Shown here: positions 54,957 through 61,959 of the stretch, in pieces
Position numbering within the stretch: position 1 is the first letter of the stretch
Layout: each line of letters opens with the position of its first letter
Assembly: GCA_014192625.1 (NCBI GenBank)
Contig: BJHM01000004.1
Span: forward strand, 112,384 to 176,383
DNA from: Planctomycetota bacterium
GTDB lineage: Bacteria > Planctomycetota > UBA1135 > UBA2386
Direction: 5' to 3'
Length of the DNA: 64,000 nt
Notes under the pieces: generated by a model
What the model was told of the DNA's origin: nothing
Seen by the model: only the letters and a program-made list of their open reading frames with translations
The model's database searches: none
Translations under genes and position numbers: made by a program

Positions 54957-56306
54957 TCAGTGGAGTGGCAGGTTGTACTGCTGAATCTTCCGATAGAGCG
55001 TGGCGCGACCAATGCCCAGCAACTGTGCCGCGCGGCGGACTTGATTCGACCGGCCTGACGTTGCCTTCAGGGCACTGCCGAGAATCCGACGTTCTTCATC
55101 CTTGAACAGACGAATCGAGGCCTCCGTCACTTCGCCTGTCACGCCGGGCGATGTTGCGCCGACATGTGTCGCGGGAGTGGTGACAGCCGACTTCGACATG
55201 GACTCCATGGCCTGCTGGACATGCTCGCGGTCAATCAATGCACCGCCGGCCTGGAAGAACGCGCGGCTTACTACGCTTTCAAACTGCGCCACGTTACCTG
55301 GCCAGCTCATACCACCGAGCATCGTCATCGCGGCCGGGGTGATCGTGTGGCCGCGCGACATCGTGCTACTGCCGCCAGTCGCGCACTGTGCGACCACCGA
55401 CGCAACCAGCGATGGCATGTCTTCCAGGTGCTCGCGCAAGGACGGCATCACCACATGGAAAGCATGCAAGCGATACAGGAGATCTTCACGGAAGGTGCCA
55501 CGCGCCACCAGATCTGCTAGATGTGCCGAGGTGGTGGCGATGATCCGCGCCGGTGGCGTATCGGTCGGCATCATTCCAGCGCGCTCCTTCAGATTGCGCA
55601 CCAACGCTTGCTGCGTCGCCAAAGGCAGTTGACTGATTTCTTCAATCAACAAAGTCGTGCCGCGCGCTTCATTGAGCACCCGCACAAAGGTCTCAGGGTC
55701 AAGTGTGCTCGCTGGGCATTGCACGATCGGCATGGTGCCGCGACGACCCTTACAGTGAATCGCACGAGCTGCCAGCGACTTGCCACTGCCGTGCTCACCC
55801 TCGATCAATACCGTCGAAGAAACGTTGTCGGCCGCTCGCCGAATCGCGCCTTGCAGACGCCGCATCACGGGCGAATTGCCAGCAAACGCGGATCCATCAC
55901 GAATGCCCGTGACGAGCGCCGCTAGATTTTCACAGCGCGCCTGCGTGATCTGCAGGTCCATGACTAGGCCAATGAGCGACGCAATCGTCGAGGCAGAAGC
56001 AGTGCTCGGCAGGACGCCCACGCAGTTCGGGGACACCGGAGACTCGGGATTGTTGTCGATCACGATGGTCGGCAACGCGGGCATGGGCTGGAGCCCTTGG
56101 ATCCGCACGGCATCGATAAACATCACGTCGTGCACGCCGAGCGCTAACGCTGCCAACGCCCCCTCAAGAGTATCTGCTTCCTGCACCTCATGGCCGAGGC
56201 GCAACATGGCCCCAGAAAGTTCCGGTGCACCCTGCGGGCCAGTGACGACTAGAACACGCGCGCGGATCGGCGTGCCAGTCACTTTGTTTCTCAGTTGCGT
56301 CGTCAT
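54957..56306 (-). CDS. AAA+ transcription regulator lacking the sigma-54 (GAFTGA) loop
   Basis: A 449-residue NtrC-like regulator. The N-terminal 120 residues look like a degenerate receiver domain: it starts 'V-L-V-V-T-G' without the acidic pair, and D65 in 'M-F-I-D-A-V' may be the only surviving phosphoacceptor. The AAA+ domain has Walker A 'G-E-H-G-S-G-K-S' (170-177) and Walker B 'L-L-I-E-E' (219-223). Between them, after 'C-P-A-S', only about 20 residues precede Walker B, so the L1 loop carrying GAFTGA is absent. The C-terminus has a Fis-type helix-turn-helix ('R-R-A-A-Q-L-L-G-I-G-R-A-T-L-Y-R-K'). GAFTGA-less members such as TyrR and HupR act with sigma-70 RNA polymerase; likely so here. 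Confidence 0.82.
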   Translation of the reverse strand: MTTQLRNKVTGTPIRARVLVVTGPQGAPELSGAMLRLGHEVQEADTLEGALAALALGVHDVMFIDAVRIQGLQPMPALPTIVIDNNPESPVSPNCVGVLPSTASASTIASLIGLVMDLQITQARCENLAALVTGIRDGSAFAGNSPVMRRLQGAIRRAADNVSSTVLIEGEHGSGKSLAARAIHCKGRRGTMPIVQCPASTLDPETFVRVLNEARGTTLLIEEISQLPLATQQALVRNLKERAGMMPTDTPPARIIATTSAHLADLVARGTFREDLLYRLHAFHVVMPSLREHLEDMPSLVASVVAQCATGGSSTMSRGHTITPAAMTMLGGMSWPGNVAQFESVVSRAFFQAGGALIDREHVQQAMESMSKSAVTTPATHVGATSPGVTGEVTEASIRLFKDEERRILGSALKATSGRSNQVRRAAQLLGIGRATLYRKIQQYNLPLH

Positions 56307-56391
56307 ATTCCCAATGCTGGATCGGCAATGGTGTCAGACGAGATGAAGGTCCTTGAGCAGTTAGGTTGCAAGCCAGCATGGCATCGGGATC

Positions 56392-57471
56392 ATGAGCTGC
56401 ATGATTTCTATTCAAAATCGCACGCTGGGTTACACAACCTCAGCAATGACCACATTGGCATTGCTGACGAGCTCAATTTTGGGGCAGGAAAGCACGCCAG
56501 CCGGTTCTCTAAAATTCGATTTTGCTGGCACCACACTCTCTGGTGACAAAGTCGATCAGCAGACCTTTGCAAACCATGTCGTGATTGTTGATCTGTGGGG
56601 CACGTGGTGTCCGCCGTGCCGCAAAGCCATCCCAGTATTGGTGGAGCTCTACGAAAAGTACAAACAACACGGCCTCGAAGTCATCGGACTCTGCTATGCG
56701 GGCAACGGCGAGAGTGAGGACTCGGACAAGGTGCGGAAATTCGCCAGCGAGAATCGCATCACTTATTCGCTGCTGCCCGGCACTGCGGCAATGCGCTCAC
56801 AGATCCGCGACTTCTCCGGATATCCAACGATGCTTTTGTTTGAACGCGACATGAAGCACGCAAAGACGCACGTCGGGTTTGCCAACGAACTCGAAGCCGA
56901 GCTGGAAACTTTTGTCCGCACCGCACTCGGCCTCGATACTCCAAAGGACGAGGCGAAAACTGGCGAGACGGACGCAGCAAAAGCCATCGAGGAGCCAGAA
57001 GTTGTGCCAGATGGCAAGCTGTTCATGCCGGGCAACTGCGACCGTGGCTTCAGCTTGGCAGTTGAAACCTTGGACGGCAAAGCTCTCAACTTCGCGGACT
57101 TGAAAGGGACCCCGACCCTGCTCGCAATCACGACCTCCTGGGATCAGGAAGCGATGCGAACTGCGCGTCTACTTGAGTCGATTCACAAGGAACCAAACTC
57201 CATCCGTGTGGTTGCATGGCATCTCGAGAAGGACCGTGATCCAGCAAAGAAGGCGGCTGCTGCGCGCGCGTTCCTGCTGGCACAAGCCGTCGGCTACGGG
57301 GCGTTCGCGACCGACTTGGCACTCGCCCGTGACAAGGTGCATCGCTTCGCGTCGTTACCGACCTTTCTCCTGTTCGATAGCGAAGGCGTCCTTGTGCTGC
57401 GTGAAGGTGGCATTTCGGAAACTATCGAGCAGCGAGTGCGCGAGCAGTCGAGCAAGCTCAGCCCGAAGTGA
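56392..57471 (+). CDS. Exported TlpA-like thioredoxin with two thioredoxin folds
   Basis: A 359-residue protein. An N-terminal signal sequence or anchor (MTTLALLTSSILGQ at 56446, or with 18 residues more from 56392) precedes a TlpA-type domain with 'D-L-W-G-T-W-C-P-P-C-R-K' (C73-x2-C76 counted from the longer start). A second thioredoxin-like fold from about residue 215 lacks cysteines ('T-S-W-D-Q-E-A-M'). Periplasmic or outer thiol reduction is the likely role. It is divergent from the regulator gene (85 bases). Confidence 0.8.
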   Translation: MSCMISIQNRTLGYTTSAMTTLALLTSSILGQESTPAGSLKFDFAGTTLSGDKVDQQTFANHVVIVDLWGTWCPPCRKAIPVLVELYEKYKQHGLEVIGLCYAGNGESEDSDKVRKFASENRITYSLLPGTAAMRSQIRDFSGYPTMLLFERDMKHAKTHVGFANELEAELETFVRTALGLDTPKDEAKTGETDAAKAIEEPEVVPDGKLFMPGNCDRGFSLAVETLDGKALNFADLKGTPTLLAITTSWDQEAMRTARLLESIHKEPNSIRVVAWHLEKDRDPAKKAAAARAFLLAQAVGYGAFATDLALARDKVHRFASLPTFLLFDSEGVLVLREGGISETIEQRVREQSSKLSPK

Positions 57472-57483
57472 CTGAGCGGCAGA

Positions 57484-57906
57484 TCAGCTTTCGCTGAAGC
57501 GGCGAGCTAGCTCGTCGAAGTCGACGCCATCCACTTCCTCCTGGTGAATCGGTCGCATGGTCTTGAACTTGCGATATTCGTCGATGCTGGCGAGTTCGAC
57601 GTAGTCGCGGGCACTCATCTTGTCGGAATCCGCTTGACGCTCGGCCTGATTCCGGCCTTGTGCGCCTGCTGCCTTGTCCAGCGTGTGCTTGGCGCGCGTG
57701 CAGATGGCCAAGGTGTTTTCCAAGTTGCTGCGGATCTTGAGCAGGCGCTCTTCGTTTGCGCCTGGCAGGTCCATGCTTTTAGCGATCTTGCTGATCGCCA
57801 CATCTAGCACCGCGATCAAGCAGTTGAGCTTGGTCGTCAGGCGAGCGCGGTATTCAGTGGAGTTGATCATTTCTTCTGAGTTCGGCTTGTTGTTGCTGGT
57901 GTCCAT
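57484..57906 (-). CDS. Small helical protein of unknown function
   Basis: A 140-residue charged, mostly helical protein with 'T-K-L-N-C-L-I-A-V-L-D-V-A-I-S-K-I' near residue 25, resembling the coiled-coil part of chaperone or flagellar proteins, but I cannot name a family. Start ATG 57906, preceded at six bases by AGAGG; an upstream ATG at 58005 is in frame but lacks a site. It lies downstream of the RseB-like gene with 213 bases between. Confidence 0.55.
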   Translation of the reverse strand: MDTSNNKPNSEEMINSTEYRARLTTKLNCLIAVLDVAISKIAKSMDLPGANEERLLKIRSNLENTLAICTRAKHTLDKAAGAQGRNQAERQADSDKMSARDYVELASIDEYRKFKTMRPIHQEEVDGVDFDELARRFSES

Positions 57907-58119
57907 CATTGCCTCTTTGTGGAGGTGGAATGAGCACAGCACGTGCCAACCGAACCCTACCAGCAACAGATTTGCCGCGTCGATGGCATCGGCGAATCCG
58001 CGCACTTGCTATGTCGCTAAGAGAGTCGTTCCAAAAGACCGTCGCGTCGAACAGACGCTGCGCCGTCTAGCAACGAGGACGACGTCGGAATCAGGAGACT
58101 GGGGACCACAACCTAAAAG

Positions 58120-59319
58120 TCAGGAGCCAACTACCGCCTGTTGGCAAACGCGGCGAGCAACCTCTTGCAGCCTACGTAAAGAATTGCGTCCAACTACCTG
58201 AAAGGTCGTGCCAGCCTCGTGGAACACGTAGGCTCGCAGGCCAGGATCGTCGTAGCTGGCGATCGTGTGCGAGTGTTGGCCGAGGTTGCGCAGCGTGACC
58301 GGAGTCCCCGCGAATGGGTCTTGTGAACCAAAGGCTTCCGAGACAAAAAACTCGTCGATACCATCGGTGTAAGTAAAGACCAACACCTGATCCTGATTGA
58401 GCGGGTTCTCTGAAACATGCGTCCGGGAGAGCACGTATTCAGGAATGATTGAGGCGACCGCTGGCATCGTTGGCAAACCAGACCGGATACATTGAGTCGC
58501 CTCCTGCTGCGTCGCCAAGTCCGTGATGGTCAACTGCGGCTGCCAGTTCCAGCCTGGAGTCTGGGTGACCTGGGAGCTGCCGACTTCCAGCTTCATCACT
58601 TCGACTTCGCTCAGGAGTCGCGCTGTAGCATCATACTCAGCGCTGTAGAGCACGAGGCCGGTTTGAGTATCGACATCGAGCAGCCAAATCGCCTTGTCGC
58701 CCGACAAGGGATACACGACGACGCGGCGCACATTGCGCGCAGCGCGGGTCGAGGCACCGAAGTCAAAGATCCGGTAGTTGGCTGCCGCAGCGAGCGGGTC
58801 ATGCACCCGGAAACTGCCGTGCTGATGGAGCAAGCCCGCGTTGCTTTGGTAGGTGCGCGTCCATTGCTGTGATGGTGGCGCCACGCCAGGCACTGAGACG
58901 TCTGAGCTGCCGGCAGCAATCAGCTGCAGCCGAAAGCGCGAGGAACCGGCTTGGTTACTCTGCACCGTTAGCTCCTCGCTCATCTCAACCAGTTGCCCAT
59001 ACTTATCAAGAAACCGGCGCACCTGCTCCGTCTGATAGTCCTGCTGGGACGGCGATCTTGCCAAGAGCGCGAAGGTGACATCTGCGGCCGAGCGAATCGG
59101 CAAGCCAGCCAAACCGTTACTACTCTGCGCGTCAATAACGCCAACCAAGGTGCTTAGCACCAATGCGATGGTGGTTAGTGTGGCTCGGCAAATACCGGCA
59201 ACGCTGTTTTGATGCCTATTTTTGGCGGCGACCATGGCTTTGAAGACGCATGATGAGAACCTGCGCGTCCGGACACAAGTGCCATCTCGCAAAGTGACTA
59301 CATCTTGGCTGCGACTCAT
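58120..59319 (-). CDS. MucB/RseB-like regulator of the ECF sigma operon
   Basis: A 399-residue membrane protein: short cytoplasmic N-terminus, one helix (about residues 45-65), then a periplasmic region of about 330 residues. Two segments resemble RseB: the MucB/LolA-type fold with 'W-L-L-D-V-D-T-Q-T-G-L-V-L-Y-S-A' and the C-terminal 'V-L-V-F-T-Y-T-D-G-I-D-E-F-F-V'. In RseB these bind lipids or unfolded outer-membrane proteins and shield the anti-sigma factor from cleavage. The start ATG overlaps the anti-sigma stop by four bases (ATGA). The third gene of the ECF operon. Confidence 0.68.
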   Translation of the reverse strand: MSRSQDVVTLRDGTCVRTRRFSSCVFKAMVAAKNRHQNSVAGICRATLTTIALVLSTLVGVIDAQSSNGLAGLPIRSAADVTFALLARSPSQQDYQTEQVRRFLDKYGQLVEMSEELTVQSNQAGSSRFRLQLIAAGSSDVSVPGVAPPSQQWTRTYQSNAGLLHQHGSFRVHDPLAAAANYRIFDFGASTRAARNVRRVVVYPLSGDKAIWLLDVDTQTGLVLYSAEYDATARLLSEVEVMKLEVGSSQVTQTPGWNWQPQLTITDLATQQEATQCIRSGLPTMPAVASIIPEYVLSRTHVSENPLNQDQVLVFTYTDGIDEFFVSEAFGSQDPFAGTPVTLRNLGQHSHTIASYDDPGLRAYVFHEAGTTFQVVGRNSLRRLQEVARRVCQQAVVGS

Positions 59320-59969
59320 TTTGAAAGCCCATTCCTGAGCACCGCCGTGGGGTGATCGAGCGCGGGCATTTCAGTCAGCGACACAAAGACGATATCAAAC
59401 GGCTCTCTGGTTCCCCGAGCCAGCCATACGAAACCCACCGCCGCCAAACAAACGGCTGCGGCGCCCGCCATTGCGGTGGCACGGCTCAGCCAACGGCGCC
59501 TACCGTGGAAGCGCAGTTCCGACCGGATCTGGCTGCGCGTCCGCTGCCACAGCCACTCTGGGGCATGTTCCTGCCTACGCAACTGACTGACTATTTGCGG
59601 CGCCAGCAAAAGCCCCACATCATCCATCTGGCCTAGAACAACGCCGCTCGACCCCAGAGCGCTCGACCCCAGAGCGCTCGACCCCAGAGCGCTCGACCCC
59701 AGAGCGCTCGACCCCAGAGCTACGCCAACCGGGCTATCAGCTGCAGCATCAATCACGGATTCTAGAATGCGCTCAAAGAACGCTGGGGACCGCAGTTCGG
59801 CGGGCAATTCTGGCCGGCTGCGCAGCTGCACCATGTGTTCGCGCGTGACCCGCAACCACGCGGCACATGACGCGCACTCGCTGGCATGCGCAGGAACGGT
59901 GTGATTTGCAGCATGCTGCTCAACCTGCCGCAAAAAGCGGAAGCACTGCAAGGGATTGAGGTTATTCAC
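59316..59969 (-). CDS. Zinc-finger anti-sigma factor with tandem pentapeptide repeats
   Basis: A 217-residue membrane anti-sigma factor. The N-terminal zinc-binding motif is H28-x3-C32-x2-C35 (HASECASC). A cytoplasmic linker holds five exact ALGSS repeats (residues 84-108). One membrane helix (about 165-184) separates it from a short periplasmic tail. Such proteins hold the ECF sigma factor until a signal releases it. The DNA repeat is exact (see the repeat entry), which marks this as a length-variable site. Its start overlaps the sigma factor stop by four bases. Confidence 0.8.
   Translation of the reverse strand: MNNLNPLQCFRFLRQVEQHAANHTVPAHASECASCAAWLRVTREHMVQLRSRPELPAELRSPAFFERILESVIDAAADSPVGVALGSSALGSSALGSSALGSSALGSSGVVLGQMDDVGLLLAPQIVSQLRRQEHAPEWLWQRTRSQIRSELRFHGRRRWLSRATAMAGAAAVCLAAVGFVWLARGTREPFDIVFVSLTEMPALDHPTAVLRNGLSK
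59646..59720 (-). repeat. Five exact 15-bp repeats inside the anti-sigma gene
   Basis: GCTCGACCCCAGAGC (plus-strand order) occurs five times without a mismatch at 59646, 59661, 59676, 59691 and 59706. Because 15 is a multiple of 3, gain or loss of units keeps the frame and changes the linker by five residues (ALGSS). Confidence 0.95.
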
Positions 59970-60586
59970 GATGCGCCCTCGGCCCGCTGCTCAGAGTCCT
60001 GATCGTGCAGGTGCGGATACTGCGCGCGCAGCACCTTCTCAAGTGCAATGTGCGCCCGCGCCAACCGCGATTTTACTGTGCCCATCGACAAGCCCAGCGT
60101 CACCGCGAGCGAATCATACGACATGTCTTCTAGGTAGCGCAGCGCAAGGATGACGCGCAACTTCGGGCTTAACTTCTGCATTGCCTCCTGAACCTGGCTG
60201 CCAAGCTCCTTCGTGGCTGCAATGGCTTCGGGATTCAATGCTGAATTCAACATCGGCTCCGCCGCGTCTTCAAATTGGAAGTACGGACCGAAATTTTTCT
60301 GCTCGCGCCGCCGCTGATCGATGCTGGCGTTTACGACAATGCGGAACAACCAAGTGCTAAACAACGACCCAGCGCGGAACGTCTCAAGCTTGCGAAAAAT
60401 GATGCTAAAGCTCTCCTGCACCACATCCATAGCATCCATCGAGCTACCAGTAACCCGGTATGCAATCGAGTAGACGCGGTCGCGATATTTCAGAAAAATG
60501 GCCTCAAACGCCGCCTCGAAGCCCTCGCCTTCGGGATTCTTGCAGGCCATGACCAAAGCGGCGTCTGGGTCTCGAAGTAATATCAC
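59966..60586 (-). CDS. ECF RNA polymerase sigma factor (RpoE-like)
   Basis: A 206-residue ECF sigma factor. Region 2 covers residues 28-95, with 'Y-S-I-A-Y-R-V-T-G-S-S-M-D-A-M-D-V-V-Q-E-S-F' and 'W-L-F-R-I-V-V-N-A-S-I-D'. Region 4 covers residues 130-185, with 'L-A-L-R-Y-L-E-D-M-S-Y-D-S-L-A-V-T-L-G-L-S-M-G-T-V-K-S-R-L-A-R-A'. It has no accessory domain. The start is GTG 60586. The stop overlaps the anti-sigma start by four bases. Confidence 0.93.
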   Translation of the reverse strand: MILLRDPDAALVMACKNPEGEGFEAAFEAIFLKYRDRVYSIAYRVTGSSMDAMDVVQESFSIIFRKLETFRAGSLFSTWLFRIVVNASIDQRRREQKNFGPYFQFEDAAEPMLNSALNPEAIAATKELGSQVQEAMQKLSPKLRVILALRYLEDMSYDSLAVTLGLSMGTVKSRLARAHIALEKVLRAQYPHLHDQDSEQRAEGAS

Positions 60587-60594
60587 TGTCTAAA

Positions 60595-60622
60595 TGACGT
60601 TGGAGAGGGGCTACTAGGTTCC
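60595..60622 (-). promoter_or_regulatory. Second ECF-type promoter candidate
   Basis: GGAACC (60622-60617) and CGTC within ACGTCA (60600-60595) are 16-17 bases apart, near the common ECF pattern of AAC and CGTC. Transcription would start only a few bases before GTG 60586, so transcripts would be nearly leaderless. Weaker than the upstream candidate. Confidence 0.25.
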
Positions 60623-60645
60623 CAAGATATGCAAGGGCTAGGCAA

Positions 60646-60673
60646 TCAAGAAAATACTCTCACGCTAAGTTCC
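60646..60673 (-). promoter_or_regulatory. ECF sigma-type promoter candidate upstream of the sigma gene
   Basis: GGAACTT (60673-60667) and TCTTGA (60651-60646) are separated by 15 bases. This is close to the sigma-E pattern GGAACTT-N15/16-TCTGA. The sigma gene starts at 60586, about 55 bases downstream. It would give positive autoregulation of the sigma/anti-sigma/RseB-like operon. Confidence 0.4.
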
Positions 60674-60805
60674 TCTGGCGCACAGATTTTTAGTGGGCCA
60701 TGCCGCATCTACTAATAAGCATAACTTCGTAAACAGAACTGGGGATTTCCGGCCTGCCAAATCATTTGACACGGGGCACCACAAGGAAGGCATTCAGGGA
60801 AGTGG

Positions 60806-61696
60806 TCAGCCACCCGTAATCGACTGCAGGCCACCGGGCAGAACTATGATCCAGCCCTCCGTCAACGGGCAAGCCGCGCCACATTCCAAGTCATTGCAGT
60901 CGTCGCAATCCGCATGCGTCACAATGTAGGCGGTACCACCCGGCACCGATTGCCAAGCCTGCAGGTCGAGCACGCAAACTCGGTTGGACAAACTGCCGGT
61001 GAACGCACCCGAAGCGCCGATGCTTTGGACTGCAACGGTATTTGCCGAGTAGGGCACCAGCGTCGCGGTCACCCCAGCCATGTCAAACAACGGCACGGTG
61101 CTGCTTACTGACTTAGTACCAATAAGCCCGTCCGCACCAATCGTGCACGGCAACAACGAGCGCAAAGTTTGCTCGCTAGCGAGCGGAACCGTCACGCTCA
61201 TCCAGGTCCCTGCTAAACCTGCATTGCGAACGTCGACCAAAGTGCCGGGCATGGAGAGGCTGAATGGAAAGCGCATTCCTGGCGCCACTCCGAACTCAAT
61301 CCAAACATTCAAGTGATTAACAACGACCTCACTGCTGGCTATGCGAAAGAACAACTGCAGACACACGCGGTGGTCGCCGCTGACTTCTTCGTTTGAAGTC
61401 ACCAACAGCCGCATCTCATGATCCAGCGGCATAGGTGCGTTGATGCGGCGCGGGTTCGTCCGCTGGACAAACTCAACGAAGTCACTGATGCCGTCGCTGT
61501 CCGTGTCCGCATGCTGCGCGCTACTCAAGCTAGTCCACTCGACGATGTCCGGCAGGAAGTCTCCGTCGGTATCTTGAGTCGGACTGATTGGATCAGCTCG
61601 CAGGCTGACGCTCTCATTATTTGAGATCACCAGCCAAGCAAAGCCAATCGCAATCGTTGTTGCGACCCGTTGGACTACTTTGGCGGTTTTCATCAT
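60806..61696 (-). CDS. Secreted thrombospondin-3-like calcium-binding protein
   Basis: A 296-residue exported protein. Residues 1-30 are a signal sequence. Residues 40-80 hold two calcium-type repeats, 'D-T-D-G-D-F-L-P-D' and 'D-T-D-S-D-G-I-S-D-F-V-E', like thrombospondin type 3 repeats, which bind Ca2+ through Asp residues. The rest is beta-rich with a Cys-rich end ('D-C-D-D-C-N-D-L-E-C'). No enzyme motif is seen. Two ATGs at 61696 and 61693 fit. It lies 219 bases upstream of the ECF sigma start on the same strand. Confidence 0.62.
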   Translation of the reverse strand: MMKTAKVVQRVATTIAIGFAWLVISNNESVSLRADPISPTQDTDGDFLPDIVEWTSLSSAQHADTDSDGISDFVEFVQRTNPRRINAPMPLDHEMRLLVTSNEEVSGDHRVCLQLFFRIASSEVVVNHLNVWIEFGVAPGMRFPFSLSMPGTLVDVRNAGLAGTWMSVTVPLASEQTLRSLLPCTIGADGLIGTKSVSSTVPLFDMAGVTATLVPYSANTVAVQSIGASGAFTGSLSNRVCVLDLQAWQSVPGGTAYIVTHADCDDCNDLECGAACPLTEGWIIVLPGGLQSITGG

Positions 61697-61865
61697 GCAG
61701 GAGTTCAAACTGCTAGCCCAGCTACTGGGCAATGTTTCTACGAATCAGGGGTTGCAGGATTCAACCGACCACTGCTCAAAAGTGCAACTCCCCTTGGCGC
61801 GATCAGGGGTAACGGGGACCGCTTCCTTGTGTTCGCTCTCCGGCACTGGTAAGACGAAATGCTCT

Positions 61866-61942
<77 letters not shown>

Positions 61943-61959
61943 CTTTCATCAAAAAACCA

